Assembly (NCBI RefSeq): GCF_002953715.1
Contig: NZ_CP025012.1
Span: 1,178,001 to 1,242,000, forward strand
DNA from: Rhizobium leguminosarum
GTDB lineage: Bacteria; Pseudomonadota; Alphaproteobacteria; Rhizobiales; Rhizobiaceae
Length of the DNA stretch: 64,000 nucleotides
Direction: 5' to 3'
Under the pieces are notes generated by a model. That model had not been told where the DNA came from, did not search any database, and was given only the letters and a program-made list of their open reading frames with translations. The stretch's first letter is position 1; every line of letters starts with the position of its first letter. Below are positions 17,196 through 26,792 of the stretch, piece by piece. Position numbers and translations under genes: made by a program.

Positions 17196-18455
17196 ATGAG
17201 ACGTGTGGTCATCACCGGTACCGGCATGGTATCACCCTTGGGATGCGGAACCGAGGTGACGTGGTCCCGGCTGCTTGCCGGTCAGAACGGCGCCCGCCTC
17301 GTCACCGAATTCGAGGTCGATGACCTTCCCGCCAAGATCGCCTGTCGTATTCCTATCGGTGACGGCACCGACGGCACCTTCAATGTCGATCAGTGGATGG
17401 AGCCGAAGGAGCAGCGCAAGGTCGATCCCTTCATCATCTACGGCATGGCCGCCGCCGACATGGCGCTTGCCGATGCCGGCTGGCATCCTGAAACCGATGA
17501 GGACCAGATCGCCACCGGCGTGCTGATCGGCTCCGGCATCGGCGGCATCGAAGGCATTGTCGAGGCGGGTTACACCCTGCGCGACAAGGGCCCGCGCCGC
17601 ATCTCCCCCTTCTTCATTCCCGGCCGCCTGATCAACCTCGTCTCCGGCCAGGTCTCGATCCGCCACAAGCTGCGCGGACCCAATCATTCGGTCGTCACCG
17701 CCTGCTCGACAGGTGCGCATGCGATCGGCGATGCCGCGCGGCTGATCGCGCTGGGCGACGCCGACGTCATGGTCGCCGGCGGCACGGAATCCCCCGTCAG
17801 CCGCATTTCGCTTGCAGGCTTTGCCGCCTGCAAGGCACTGTCGACCCAGCACAACGACGACCCGCAGAAGGCTTCGCGCCCCTATGATCGCGACCGCGAC
17901 GGCTTCGTCATGGGCGAAGGCGCCGGCATCGTCGTGCTCGAGGAACTGGAACACGCCAAGGCGCGCGGCGCCAGGATCTACGCCGAAATCGTCGGCTACG
18001 GCCTGTCAGGCGATGCCTATCACATCACTGCGCCGTCCGAAGACGGCGAGGGTGCCGGCCGCTGCATGGCGATGGCGCTGAAGCGCGCCGGGCTGACGCC
18101 GGCCGATATCGATTACATCAACGCCCACGGTACCTCGACCATGGCCGATACGATCGAACTCGGCGCCGTCGAGCGGCTGGTCGGCAATGCGGCGTCGAAG
18201 ATCTCCATGTCCTCGACCAAGTCGGCGACTGGACACCTTCTCGGTGCTGCCGGCGCCATCGAGGCGATCTTCACCACGCTCGCCATCCGCGACAATATCG
18301 CGCCGCCGACGCTCAATCTCGACAATCCCGAACGCGAGACGGCGATCGATCTTGTTCCGCATAAGGCTCGGGAGCGAGAAATCAATGTGGCGCTGTCCAA
18401 CTCGTTCGGATTCGGCGGCACGAACGCGTCGCTCGTGCTGCGCCGTTACGCGTAA
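17196..18455 (+). CDS. fabF: 3-oxoacyl-[ACP] synthase II
   Basis: Condensing enzyme of fatty-acid elongation (419 residues). The Cys-His-His triad is present: Cys in TACSTGAHAIGDA, His in NAHGTST and His in KSATGHLLGAAGAIEA. The C-terminal NSFGFGGTNASLVL block is typical. The start at 17196 has a GGGGGAAAG Shine-Dalgarno sequence 6 bases upstream. It closes the fab cluster; mltG lies downstream. Confidence 0.97.
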   Translation: MRRVVITGTGMVSPLGCGTEVTWSRLLAGQNGARLVTEFEVDDLPAKIACRIPIGDGTDGTFNVDQWMEPKEQRKVDPFIIYGMAAADMALADAGWHPETDEDQIATGVLIGSGIGGIEGIVEAGYTLRDKGPRRISPFFIPGRLINLVSGQVSIRHKLRGPNHSVVTACSTGAHAIGDAARLIALGDADVMVAGGTESPVSRISLAGFAACKALSTQHNDDPQKASRPYDRDRDGFVMGEGAGIVVLEELEHAKARGARIYAEIVGYGLSGDAYHITAPSEDGEGAGRCMAMALKRAGLTPADIDYINAHGTSTMADTIELGAVERLVGNAASKISMSSTKSATGHLLGAAGAIEAIFTTLAIRDNIAPPTLNLDNPERETAIDLVPHKAREREINVALSNSFGFGGTNASLVLRRYA

Positions 18456-18466
18456 TAAAAGTCCTG

Positions 18467-18496
18467 TGCGGTGTAGCGGGTCTCCCTTACACCGCA
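18467..18496 (+). terminator. Hairpin after fabF without a clear T-tract
   Basis: Perfect 9-bp stem, TGCGGTGTA (18467-18475) and TACACCGCA (18488-18496), with a 12-base loop, starting 12 bases after the fabF stop codon. No T-run follows, so this may be a processing or stability hairpin rather than a full terminator. Confidence 0.4.
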
Positions 18497-18639
18497 GACC
18501 GGCCGTCCTCTACGTTAAGTAGGAGGGTGTGCGAAAGCATAACGACCGGCAACGGCGTCTTTGAACGGCGGCAGAACCTGCTTTTGCCGCATTGCTTCGC
18601 GAAATAGCGAAGTGAGGGTCAAGTTTTAGAGGATTGCCG

Positions 18640-19857
18640 GTGAGCGATACGACGAACCAGAGCAACGATAGCCAGGCGCAGAAGGGACCGATCATCCCGA
18701 AGTCGCCGAACGAAGCCCTGCGTCCTGAGCGTGTCCCGGAGCCGCCGCGGCGGTCCAGGAAAGCCCGCGGCCAAGTCGTTCTTTTCCTGAACTTCATCAT
18801 GACGCTGGCGGTTCTGGTCTGCGTCGTCGCCGTCATCGGCTTCTACTATGCCACATCGACCTATCGGAACCCCGGTCCGCTGCAGACCAACACCAATTTC
18901 ATCGTCCGCAACGGCGCTGGTCTGGCCGAAATCGCCTCGAACCTCGAGCGCAACGCAATCATCAGCGATGCCCGCATCTTCCGCTATCTCACGGCAACGC
19001 ATCTTTCTGCCGGTGAGAGCCTGAAGGCGGGTGAATACGAGATCAAGGCGAAGGTCTCCATGAGCGATATCATGGAGCTTCTGAAATCGGGCAAGTCCAT
19101 TCTCTATTCCGTTTCCTTCCCTGAGGGCTTGACGGTCCGCCAGATGTTCGACCGCATGCTGCAGGATACTGTGCTGGAAGGTGACTTGCCGGCCGCACTG
19201 CCGACCGAGGGCAGCCTGCGTCCGGATACCTACAAATTCTCGCGCGGCACCAAGCGTGCGGAGATCATCGACCAGATGGCGGCTGCGCAGCAGAAGCTCG
19301 TCGATCAGATCTGGGACAAGCGCGACTCCTCGCTGCCGCTGCGATCCAAAGAGGAATTCGTGACACTCGCCTCGATCGTCGAAAAGGAAACCGGCGTTCC
19401 CGACGAGCGTGCCCACGTCGCCTCCGTTTTCCTGAACAGGCTCGGCAAGGGCATGCGCCTGCAGTCCGACCCCACGATCATCTACGGCCTCTTCGGCGGC
19501 GAGGGCAAACCGGCCGACCGGCCGATCTACCAGTCTGACCTCAAGCGGGACACGCCTTACAACACCTATGTCATCAAGGGACTGCCGCCGACGCCGATCG
19601 CCAATCCCGGCAAGGATGCGCTGGAAGCCGTCGCCAATCCCTGGAAGACGCAGGACCTCTATTTCGTCGCCGACGGCACCGGTGGTCATGTTTTCGCTGC
19701 GACGCTCGAGGAGCACAATGCCAACGTCAAGCGCTGGCGCAAGCTCGAAGCCGACAAGGGCTCGGACCCCAACATCGCAGTCGACGGCCAGCCGGAAGAG
19801 CAGCCGGCGGATAATGGCGCCACCGTCGTGCCGCCGAAGAAAAAGAAGATCAACTGA
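18640..19857 (+). CDS. mltG: Endolytic peptidoglycan transglycosylase MltG
   Basis: YceG/MltG family enzyme that cuts nascent glycan strands at the inner membrane and is thought to set glycan chain length. About 405 residues: a cytoplasmic Pro/Arg-rich N-terminus, one membrane helix (about residues 50-72), then the periplasmic LysM-like and catalytic domains. The catalytic glutamate is in ASIVEKETGVPDERAHVASV. I choose GTG at 18640, with AGAGGA 6 bases upstream, over TTG at 18634. The C-terminal tail is polar and ends in a Lys-rich PPKKKKIN. yicC follows after 18 bases. Confidence 0.93.
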   Translation: MSDTTNQSNDSQAQKGPIIPKSPNEALRPERVPEPPRRSRKARGQVVLFLNFIMTLAVLVCVVAVIGFYYATSTYRNPGPLQTNTNFIVRNGAGLAEIASNLERNAIISDARIFRYLTATHLSAGESLKAGEYEIKAKVSMSDIMELLKSGKSILYSVSFPEGLTVRQMFDRMLQDTVLEGDLPAALPTEGSLRPDTYKFSRGTKRAEIIDQMAAAQQKLVDQIWDKRDSSLPLRSKEEFVTLASIVEKETGVPDERAHVASVFLNRLGKGMRLQSDPTIIYGLFGGEGKPADRPIYQSDLKRDTPYNTYVIKGLPPTPIANPGKDALEAVANPWKTQDLYFVADGTGGHVFAATLEEHNANVKRWRKLEADKGSDPNIAVDGQPEEQPADNGATVVPPKKKKIN

Positions 19858-19875
19858 TACTTTCAGGAGGCACGC

Positions 19876-20763
19876 ATGGCTTTGCAGTCCATGACCGGTT
19901 TTGCGCGGCGCGAGGGAACGAGCGGCCGCTGGCGCTGGGCATGGGAACTGCGCTCGGTCAACGGTAAGGGCCTCGACCTGCGCCTGCGCCTGCCGCCCGG
20001 TCTCGAACGCATGGAGGCAGACGTCCGCCGCCTCGCCGGTGAAAGCTTTAGCCGCGGCAACCTGCAGGCATCGCTATCCGTCACCGCCGACGAGAACCGG
20101 TTCGAGGCGGTGCTGAACAAGGAGGCGCTCGCCGCTGTGCTGGCTATGCGCGAGCAGTTGGACGGTGTCATCGACCCGGCGCCGCTGAAGCTCGATACGC
20201 TGCTTCTGGTGCGCGGCATCGTCGAATTCCGCGAAAGCGAGGATGGCGAGGAGGCCCTTGCCGCCCGTGACGCCGATATCGCTGCCGGCCTGCTGGCCGC
20301 GCTTTCTGATCTGAGAGCAATGCGCGAACAGGAAGGTTCGGCGCTGGCCCGTATCCTCCTCGACCATGTCACGACGATCGAAGGCCTGACACGGATGATC
20401 GAGCTCGATCCGTCGCGCTCGCCACAGGAGATCGCCGCGCGGCTTGTTGCGCAGGTCGCCTTGTTGATGGATGGCATGGCCGCACTCGACCGCGATAGGC
20501 TGCATGCCGAAGCCGCACTGCTCGCGACCAAAGCGGATCTGCGCGAGGAAATCGATCGTCTCAAGGCTCATGTCGCCGCAGCGCGCGATCTCCTGGTGAA
20601 AGGTGGCCCCGCCGGGCGCCGTCTGGACTTCCTTGCACAGGAATTTAACCGCGAATCGAATACCATCTGCTCGAAGTCGAACGCCTCGGCGGTTACCGCT
20701 GCCGGCATCGAGCTGAAAGTCGTGATCGACCAGTTCCGCGAGCAGGTCCAGAATTTGGAGTAA
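19876..20763 (+). CDS. YicC/YloC family endoribonuclease
   Basis: A 295-residue member of the YicC family, shown in other bacteria to have endoribonuclease activity. The N-terminal block SMTGFARREG and the C-terminal EFNRESNTICSKSNA and KVVIDQFREQVQNLE blocks are diagnostic. A strong CAGGAGG sequence lies before the ATG. The stop is three bases before gmk, and the yicC-gmk pairing is widely conserved. The function in rhizobia is not known. Confidence 0.92.
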   Translation: MALQSMTGFARREGTSGRWRWAWELRSVNGKGLDLRLRLPPGLERMEADVRRLAGESFSRGNLQASLSVTADENRFEAVLNKEALAAVLAMREQLDGVIDPAPLKLDTLLLVRGIVEFRESEDGEEALAARDADIAAGLLAALSDLRAMREQEGSALARILLDHVTTIEGLTRMIELDPSRSPQEIAARLVAQVALLMDGMAALDRDRLHAEAALLATKADLREEIDRLKAHVAAARDLLVKGGPAGRRLDFLAQEFNRESNTICSKSNASAVTAAGIELKVVIDQFREQVQNLE

Positions 20764-20766
20764 GAC

Positions 20767-21429
20767 ATGAACCCGGCGAAATCCTCGCCCGTGCAGATCG
20801 CCCGCCGCGGTCTGATGCTTGTCATCTCGTCGCCGTCGGGCGCCGGCAAGTCCACCATCGCGCGCACGCTTCTGGAGACCGACAGGCAAATCGGCCTTTC
20901 CGTCAGCGTCACCACGCGTCAGCGCCGCCCGAGTGAAGTCGAGGATGTGCATTACCACTTCAAGAGTGTGCGCGAGTTCGAGCGCCTGCGCGATAGCGAC
21001 GCGCTGCTCGAATGGGCCGAGGTGCATGGCAATTTCTACGGCACGCCGCGCGAGCCGGTCGAGCAGGCCATGGCCGAAGGCCGCGACATGCTCTTTGACA
21101 TCGATTGGCAGGGCGCCCAGCAATTGCAGGAGAAGATGTCGGCCGACGTGGTCTCGATCTTCGTGCTGCCGCCGACCATGACGGAACTCCAGTCGCGGCT
21201 GCATCGCCGTGCCGAGGATTCCGAGGAGGTCATCCAGACGCGCCTCGCCAATAGCCGCGCCGAAATCGCCCATTGGCGCGAATACGACTACGTCATCATA
21301 AACGACGATCTCAACGCCGCCCTCGACGCCGTCCAGTCAATCGTCAAGGCCGAACGCCTGCGCCGCGACCGCCGCCATGGCATGTTCGACTTCGTCCGCG
21401 TACTGCTGGAAGAGACGCCGTCGCTTTAG
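20767..21429 (+). CDS. gmk: Guanylate kinase
   Basis: Phosphorylates GMP to GDP with ATP; essential for GTP and (p)ppGpp pools. The 220-residue protein has the P-loop [13 protein letters not shown] and the GMP-binding [19 protein letters not shown] segment. It is encoded directly after yicC with a 3-base gap and convergent with rsmA. It is the last gene of the plus-strand block that starts at fabD. Confidence 0.97.
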   Translation: MNPAKSSPVQIARRGLMLVISSPSGAGKSTIARTLLETDRQIGLSVSVTTRQRRPSEVEDVHYHFKSVREFERLRDSDALLEWAEVHGNFYGTPREPVEQAMAEGRDMLFDIDWQGAQQLQEKMSADVVSIFVLPPTMTELQSRLHRRAEDSEEVIQTRLANSRAEIAHWREYDYVIINDDLNAALDAVQSIVKAERLRRDRRHGMFDFVRVLLEETPSL

Positions 21430-21473
21430 AGTAAACTCCTGGGAAAACCGCTTCGCACGTTCCTGGAATTGCC

Positions 21474-22301
21474 CTACAGGCTGTTTGCGAGAAGGCAGAA
21501 CTCCTCGACAGACAGCGTTTCCGCCCGCCGCGCCGGATCGATCCCGGCCTTGACGAGCAGGCTCTCGCCGCCGAGCGATTTCAGGCTTTGGCGCAGCATC
21601 TTGCGACGTTGGCCGAAAGCGGCCTGCGTCACTTTTTCCAGATTGGCGACAGCGCAGGGAATGGGTTTTTCGCGGGGGACCAGATGCACGACCGTCGACG
21701 TCACTTTCGGCGGCGGCGTGAAGGCTTGCGGCGGCACGTCGAAGGCCATGCGTGCCTCCGTTCGCCAGCCACAGAGCACGCCGAGACGGCCGTAATGGTC
21801 GTCGTCTTCGTTAGCGACGATGCGCTCGCCGACTTCCTTCTGAAACATCAGCGTCAGTGACTGCCAGAACGGTGGCCACGCTTTCGGCAGCAGCCAGTTG
21901 ACCAGCAACTGTGTGCCGACATTGTAAGGCAGGTTGGCAATGATCTTGATCGGACCGTCCGGCGCCAATGTCTCGAAATCCGTTTTCAGCGCATCGCCTT
22001 CGATCACGTCGAGCCGGCCGGGATAATGATCAGCGATTTCGGCGAGCGCCGGCAGGCAGCGTGTATCCCGCTCGATGGCGATAACCTTCCTGGCGCCGAG
22101 CGCCAGGATCGCGCGCGTCAGCCCGCCGGGGCCGGGGCCGACCTCGAAAACGGTCGCGTCGTCGAGCGCCCCCGCCGTGCGGGCGATCTTCTGGGTGAGG
22201 TTGAGATCGAGCAGGAAGTTCTGCCCGAGCGCCTTGCGCGCGTCGAGGCCGTGACGCTGGATGACGTCGCGAAGCGGCGGCAGGCCATCGAGTGCTGCCA
22301 T
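21474..22301 (-). CDS. rsmA: 16S rRNA (adenine1518-N6/adenine1519-N6)-dimethyltransferase
   Basis: KsgA/RsmA dimethylates two adjacent adenines near the 3' end of 16S rRNA, a late step in 30S assembly. The 275-residue protein has the SAM-binding [14 protein letters not shown] motif, the catalytic NLPYNV motif and the [15 protein letters not shown]-terminal block. Its ATG shares one base with the pdxA stop codon (TGATG), implying translational coupling. It is the last gene of the lpt-surA-pdxA-rsmA operon. Confidence 0.97.
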   Translation of the reverse strand: MAALDGLPPLRDVIQRHGLDARKALGQNFLLDLNLTQKIARTAGALDDATVFEVGPGPGGLTRAILALGARKVIAIERDTRCLPALAEIADHYPGRLDVIEGDALKTDFETLAPDGPIKIIANLPYNVGTQLLVNWLLPKAWPPFWQSLTLMFQKEVGERIVANEDDDHYGRLGVLCGWRTEARMAFDVPPQAFTPPPKVTSTVVHLVPREKPIPCAVANLEKVTQAAFGQRRKMLRQSLKSLGGESLLVKAGIDPARRAETLSVEEFCLLANSL

Positions 22302-23329
22302 CAGCGGCGGCTTTCCGCACTGCGGCCGAGCTGTGCGGCGAGCTTCAGCGCCGCAACGAGGCTCTGCTCGCGCGCCAGTCCCTTGCCGGCGATGCCGAAT
22401 GCGGTGCCGTGATCCGGCGAGGTGCGCACGAAGGGAAGCCCAAGCGTCACGTTGACGCTGTCGTCGAAACCAAGTGCCTTGGCTGGGATCAGTGCCTGGT
22501 CGTGATACATGCAGACGGCGACGTCGTATCGCGCCCGCGCCTCGTCATGGAACATCGTATCGGCGGGCAGGGGCCCGATCGCATCGATGCCCTCGTCGCG
22601 CAGGCGCTCGATCGCCGGACGGATGACGTCCTCGTCCTCCTTGCCGATCGCCCCGCCTTCGCCCGCATGCGGGTTGAGTCCGGCAACGGCGAGCCGCGGC
22701 GTCTCGATGCCGAAGCGCTGCCTCAGGTCTTCATGGGCGATCCGGCAGGTTTCCACGATCAGTTCGCCTGTCAGCGCCTGCGGCACGTCCCGGACCGGAA
22801 TGTGAATGGTGACGGGAATCGCCCGGAGCTTCGGTCCTGATAACATCATCACCGGTGTCACCGGCCGGCCGGTCGCCCGGGCGGCGAGATCGGCGAGAAA
22901 TTCGGTATGGCCGGGAAACCGGAAACCCGCCTCGTAGAGCACGGCTTTGGCGATGGGGTTGGTGACCACCGCGAGCGCCTCGCCGGTGATGACAAGCGAC
23001 ACGGCTTTCTCGATCGCCGCGATCGTGCTTTTCGCCGTTGCCGCATGCGGCTCGCCGGCCACCACCTCGATGCCGGCCGGCACGGTCATGACGGGCAGCG
23101 CGTCGGCAAACATGCCGGCGGCCTCGCTGGCTTTATCGGTCTCGCGGATCGAAACCGCCAGATTGAGCTGGCGGGCTCTCAGCGCCAAGACATCAGGATC
23201 GCCGATCAGGAAGAAAGGCGGCAGCCCGAGTTCACGCCGCCGGAGCCAGGCCATCAGAGTAATGTCCGGCCCGATGCCGGCGGGGTCGCCCTGGCTCAGC
23301 GCAAGCGGTCGCGAAAACGGTATCGCCAT
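22301..23329 (-). CDS. pdxA: 4-hydroxythreonine-4-phosphate dehydrogenase
   Basis: NAD-dependent enzyme of the DXP-dependent pyridoxal phosphate pathway. The 342-residue protein has [10 protein letters not shown] at the N-terminus and metal-ligand histidines in FPGHTEF and [11 protein letters not shown]. The [20 protein letters not shown] block is characteristic. It overlaps rsmA by 1 base and follows the surA-like gene by 6 bases. The pdxA-rsmA pairing is conserved across proteobacteria. Confidence 0.96.
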   Translation of the reverse strand: MAIPFSRPLALSQGDPAGIGPDITLMAWLRRRELGLPPFFLIGDPDVLALRARQLNLAVSIRETDKASEAAGMFADALPVMTVPAGIEVVAGEPHAATAKSTIAAIEKAVSLVITGEALAVVTNPIAKAVLYEAGFRFPGHTEFLADLAARATGRPVTPVMMLSGPKLRAIPVTIHIPVRDVPQALTGELIVETCRIAHEDLRQRFGIETPRLAVAGLNPHAGEGGAIGKEDEDVIRPAIERLRDEGIDAIGPLPADTMFHDEARARYDVAVCMYHDQALIPAKALGFDDSVNVTLGLPFVRTSPDHGTAFGIAGKGLAREQSLVAALKLAAQLGRSAESRR

Positions 23330-23335
23330 TGTCGG

Positions 23336-24280
23336 TCAGCGATAGGCGATCTGCGCCTTTTTGCGCAGTTCATCCAGGTATTTCTTGCTGTTTTCGTTTT
23401 CCGGGCTGGCGTCCTTGCCGCCCTTGGACTTGTCGAGATCTTCCTGGCGGAAGACCATTTCGGCGGCCTGATCGTCGGAGACCTGCCGCTGGCTGCAGAT
23501 TGCCAGATATTCGACGCCCTTGTCGGTGACGCGGGTCCCTGTCGTGTTGCCCTTGGCCTGCTCGACCAGCGGCTTCCAATCCGGCGGGATCTCGGGGGCG
23601 AGCATGCGGCCGAGATCGCGCACGGAAACGTCGCGCATCGTCGCAGCAAACACCTTTGCCTGATCGCAGCCCGGAAATTTGGAGCGCGACGCCTCGGCCT
23701 CGCCCTTGCGCTTGCCGGTGATGGCGCCGCGCTTGGCTTGCGGAATGACGAAGATGACCTGCTGCAGCATATATTCCGTCGTCACCGGCTTCTGCTTGTT
23801 GTTCTGCATCATGCGCGAGACGAGATCATAGTTCGACAGCCGCGAGGTCGAGCCGTAGCGGGCGTTGACGACACGCGGCCAGCTCATCTGCACGGCGATG
23901 AAACCCTTGAAATGATCGACGCCGACGCCGGCACGATCGAGGATCTGCGACATCTGCTCAGGGGAAAGCTTGTTGCCGCTCGAAAAGCGCGCGAAAGACG
24001 CATCGACGTCCTGCTGCGAAACCGACATATGGACGCGGGTGACTTCCTGCCGCTTGAGCGCCTCGTCGATCAACTGCTCCTCGGCGGTCTTGGCATCGGC
24101 CTTCGTATGCTGCAGGCGCAGGAAGGCCTGGCGCTTGGCGACATCGCCGCTGGTGATGGCCGTGCCGTTCACCACGGCCTTGACCTCACTGGCCGCAAGC
24201 GCTGGACCGGCAAGGCCCGTCAGCAATGCAAGCGCTGCCCCGGCGAGGAACTTGGTTATGGCTTTTTTCGCGTCAATCAT
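23336..24280 (-). CDS. Periplasmic SurA-like chaperone (short, degenerate parvulin region)
   Basis: A 314-residue secreted protein with a signal peptide (residues 1-29, ending GPALA). The N-terminal half is SurA-like (KAVVNGTAITSGDVAKRQAFLRL). The C-terminal half has only a weak parvulin-like ending (GTRVTDKGVEYLAIC), whereas E. coli SurA (428 residues) has two parvulin domains. It probably helps outer-membrane proteins fold; its place between lptD and pdxA matches the usual surA position. Peptidyl-prolyl isomerase activity is doubtful from sequence. Confidence 0.85.
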   Translation of the reverse strand: MIDAKKAITKFLAGAALALLTGLAGPALAASEVKAVVNGTAITSGDVAKRQAFLRLQHTKADAKTAEEQLIDEALKRQEVTRVHMSVSQQDVDASFARFSSGNKLSPEQMSQILDRAGVGVDHFKGFIAVQMSWPRVVNARYGSTSRLSNYDLVSRMMQNNKQKPVTTEYMLQQVIFVIPQAKRGAITGKRKGEAEASRSKFPGCDQAKVFAATMRDVSVRDLGRMLAPEIPPDWKPLVEQAKGNTTGTRVTDKGVEYLAICSQRQVSDDQAAEMVFRQEDLDKSKGGKDASPENENSKKYLDELRKKAQIAYR

Positions 24281-24464
24281 CTGTTGACCTCCCGATAGCG
24301 TCGCGAGACGTTGTTCGCGGCGTTCTTACCACAGTGCGAGACACGCGGAAATCGCTTCCGTCACGGCGCGAAACCCCTATGCCTCAGATATCGACTGGCG
24401 GCAATGTCCTGCACAGGCTTACGGCGAAAGAATGGCTTCAGCCCATCTTTGCGCCGTCCGTCCG

Positions 24465-26792
24465 TCATTCCAGGGTGTCGGTGCCGATCTTGATGTCGCC
24501 GAGCGTGCGGAAGGTCAGCCGTGCGCCGATCGTCCAGTCGCTTCCCGACTCGTCGTCAGAATCTCTGCTGTCCGTATAGGCGATCGTGAAGATCGTGCAT
24601 TCGTCGTCATAAGAGAGGCCGATCGTCCGCCGGCTGATCACATCATTGTTCAGATCCCAGGCAATGCCGCCGAAAATCGACCAGTAATCCTTGAACTTGA
24701 CGCGGCTGTTGGTCTGGATCTCGTCATTGTCCTCGGCGAAGCCATATGCCGGCTGGGCGCTGAGATGAGTGTAGGTCAGCTGCGTCGAGAAGGTGTCGTT
24801 CTGGTAGGCCGTCGTCAGATCGCCGCGGCGGAATTCGAAATCTTTTTCGTCGAGTCGGTAGGAGGCTGCGACGGAAACGCCGTACGGTGTTTCGACGCCG
24901 CCAAGGCCGACATAATCGGAGCGGTCGGTTTCAAGGCCCGAATCCGCGCCGACATTGACGAGGTCATCGGTCGCAAACGAGTTCTGGCCGGCGATCTGAT
25001 AGGATTGGCCAAAGATGCCGTGCAGCTTGTAACCGCTGTCGAATGTACCGGTATACTGAACGCCGATATTGGCGCGGGTACCGCCTTCGATCCTGTCGTA
25101 GCCCGAGAACTTGTCGCGGTCGAACAGCGAGGTGGCGTCGAAGACGAAGCTTTGTGCATCCTCGTTCGGCAGGCGGCCTGCCAGTTGCTCGTCGGGGCGG
25201 GCATAGATTTGTGCGATCGGCTCGAGGATATGGGTGCTGTTATCCGTCGTCATCAGGATCGGATAACGCATCTCCAGGCCGGCTGTGAACATCGAGCGGG
25301 TGGCGGAATTGCCGTCGACGTAGTTGCCGGTGTAGCCCGTGGGGTCATCCATGTTCAGCGCGAAGGCATCGCCGCGCGCGGCCAGCAACGGCGTGATCAC
25401 CAGGCCGGTCGGCGTGACGTAGGTGCGCTTCCACTGCAGCTCGGCGGTCAGGCGCGAAGTCTGGCCCTTCAGGCCGCGGAAACGGTCGAAGCCGTCGACG
25501 GTATAGAAGTCATCATGCGTGCGCGAAATATTCGTGAGGTTGACATCCGCAGAAAGCTCGCCGCCGGCAAGCGGCTGCGGCGCCACATAGTGATAGTCGA
25601 GCGACGGATAGACGATCGCCTGCTGCTTTTCAGCGGTATTCGTCCGATCGGCATCCTGGACGTCGAAATAGAACGCCCGCATGTCGAAATAATTGCGTTT
25701 CCCGAGCCCTGTCAGGTAGATCTGGTTGGTGCGATCCGTACCGGTCAAGCCCCGCAGCTTGTACGTTTTCGAGAAATTGTTGTCGCTCTGCATCATGACG
25801 TCCCAGCCGAACGTCCAGCGCGGATTGATGCGGAATTCGGCCTTCGATGCCACCATGCCACGCTGGCCGGCTTCGGCATCGCTGGTGCCGGAGCTGAAGT
25901 TGCCCGGCTTTGCCTGGTCGATGCCGGCGACGCGCAGAATATGCGTGCCATTTTCGAAGCGTTGGCGAAATTCGCCTTCGATGAGGAAACCCTGGGCGGT
26001 ATAGCCCGTGGCGGTGACCGTCGCGTCCATGCTTGGCGAGATCACATAATAATAAGGAACGGAAAGACCGAAGCCGAGATTCTGCGACAGGCTCATCGTC
26101 GGGAAGAGAAAGCCCGACTTGCGCTTCACCGTATTGTCGGGAACCTCAATGAAAGGCAGGAAGGCTATGGGATAACCCAGCAGCTCGAAGCGTGCACTCT
26201 CCAGACGGATCGTGTGCGTCACGCCGTTCTGGATCACGCGTTTGGCCTTGACCTGCCAGAAAGGCGCGCGCTTCGGATCTTCGGCGCAGGGAAGGCAGGC
26301 GGTGTAAACGCCCTTGTTGAGAATCATCATCGTGCCGCCGACGCGCTGGCCGGATTCGGCAACGATACGCGTGTTGTCGGCGGTCTCGATGCGCAACGAG
26401 TTCAGGAACCCGTCGGCAAAATTGTCGGTCACGTCAAGGTTGTCGGCATAGATACGGTTGCCGTCGGGGCTGACGAGCTCGACATTGCCGAGCGCCGTCA
26501 TCCGGCCGGTCTTCTGATTGTACTCGACCTTCTGCGCGACCATTTTATAGCCGCCATAGTTGATCTGCACGCCGCCGACCGCCGACACCAGGTCGGCGTC
26601 ACGGTTATAGACGAGTTCATTGGCCGAAAGCAGAAGCTTCGCGCCTTCGGGAATCTTCTTCTCGATATTTTGTTCGGGCGCGCTGGCCTGGCCGTAGGAG
26701 GCCGGGACGCTGCCGAAATAGGAACATAAAGCCGCACCGACAAGCAGGGCAACCAACTGTTTACTAAAATACTTGCGGTCGCCTGCCGCCAC
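24465..26792 (-). CDS. lptD: LPS-assembly protein LptD (outer-membrane LPS translocon)
   Basis: Beta-barrel that inserts lipopolysaccharide into the outer leaflet with LptE. About 775 residues from GTG 26792: a signal sequence (LVALLVGAALCSYFGS region), an OstA-like beta-jellyroll (about residues 45-150, receiving LPS from LptA) and a C-terminal barrel. Cysteines are seen in CLPCAEDP and near the end in YDDECT, possible disulfide partners. The GTG start shares one base with the lptG stop (TAGTG), which supports this start over the in-frame upstream GTG at 26858. A 184-base gap follows before the surA-like gene. Confidence 0.95.
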   Translation of the reverse strand: MAAGDRKYFSKQLVALLVGAALCSYFGSVPASYGQASAPEQNIEKKIPEGAKLLLSANELVYNRDADLVSAVGGVQINYGGYKMVAQKVEYNQKTGRMTALGNVELVSPDGNRIYADNLDVTDNFADGFLNSLRIETADNTRIVAESGQRVGGTMMILNKGVYTACLPCAEDPKRAPFWQVKAKRVIQNGVTHTIRLESARFELLGYPIAFLPFIEVPDNTVKRKSGFLFPTMSLSQNLGFGLSVPYYYVISPSMDATVTATGYTAQGFLIEGEFRQRFENGTHILRVAGIDQAKPGNFSSGTSDAEAGQRGMVASKAEFRINPRWTFGWDVMMQSDNNFSKTYKLRGLTGTDRTNQIYLTGLGKRNYFDMRAFYFDVQDADRTNTAEKQQAIVYPSLDYHYVAPQPLAGGELSADVNLTNISRTHDDFYTVDGFDRFRGLKGQTSRLTAELQWKRTYVTPTGLVITPLLAARGDAFALNMDDPTGYTGNYVDGNSATRSMFTAGLEMRYPILMTTDNSTHILEPIAQIYARPDEQLAGRLPNEDAQSFVFDATSLFDRDKFSGYDRIEGGTRANIGVQYTGTFDSGYKLHGIFGQSYQIAGQNSFATDDLVNVGADSGLETDRSDYVGLGGVETPYGVSVAASYRLDEKDFEFRRGDLTTAYQNDTFSTQLTYTHLSAQPAYGFAEDNDEIQTNSRVKFKDYWSIFGGIAWDLNNDVISRRTIGLSYDDECTIFTIAYTDSRDSDDESGSDWTIGARLTFRTLGDIKIGTDTLE

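Noticed and set aside
24432..26729. 765-codon open frame antisense to lptD
   Set aside because: Antisense shadow of lptD; no recognised domain.
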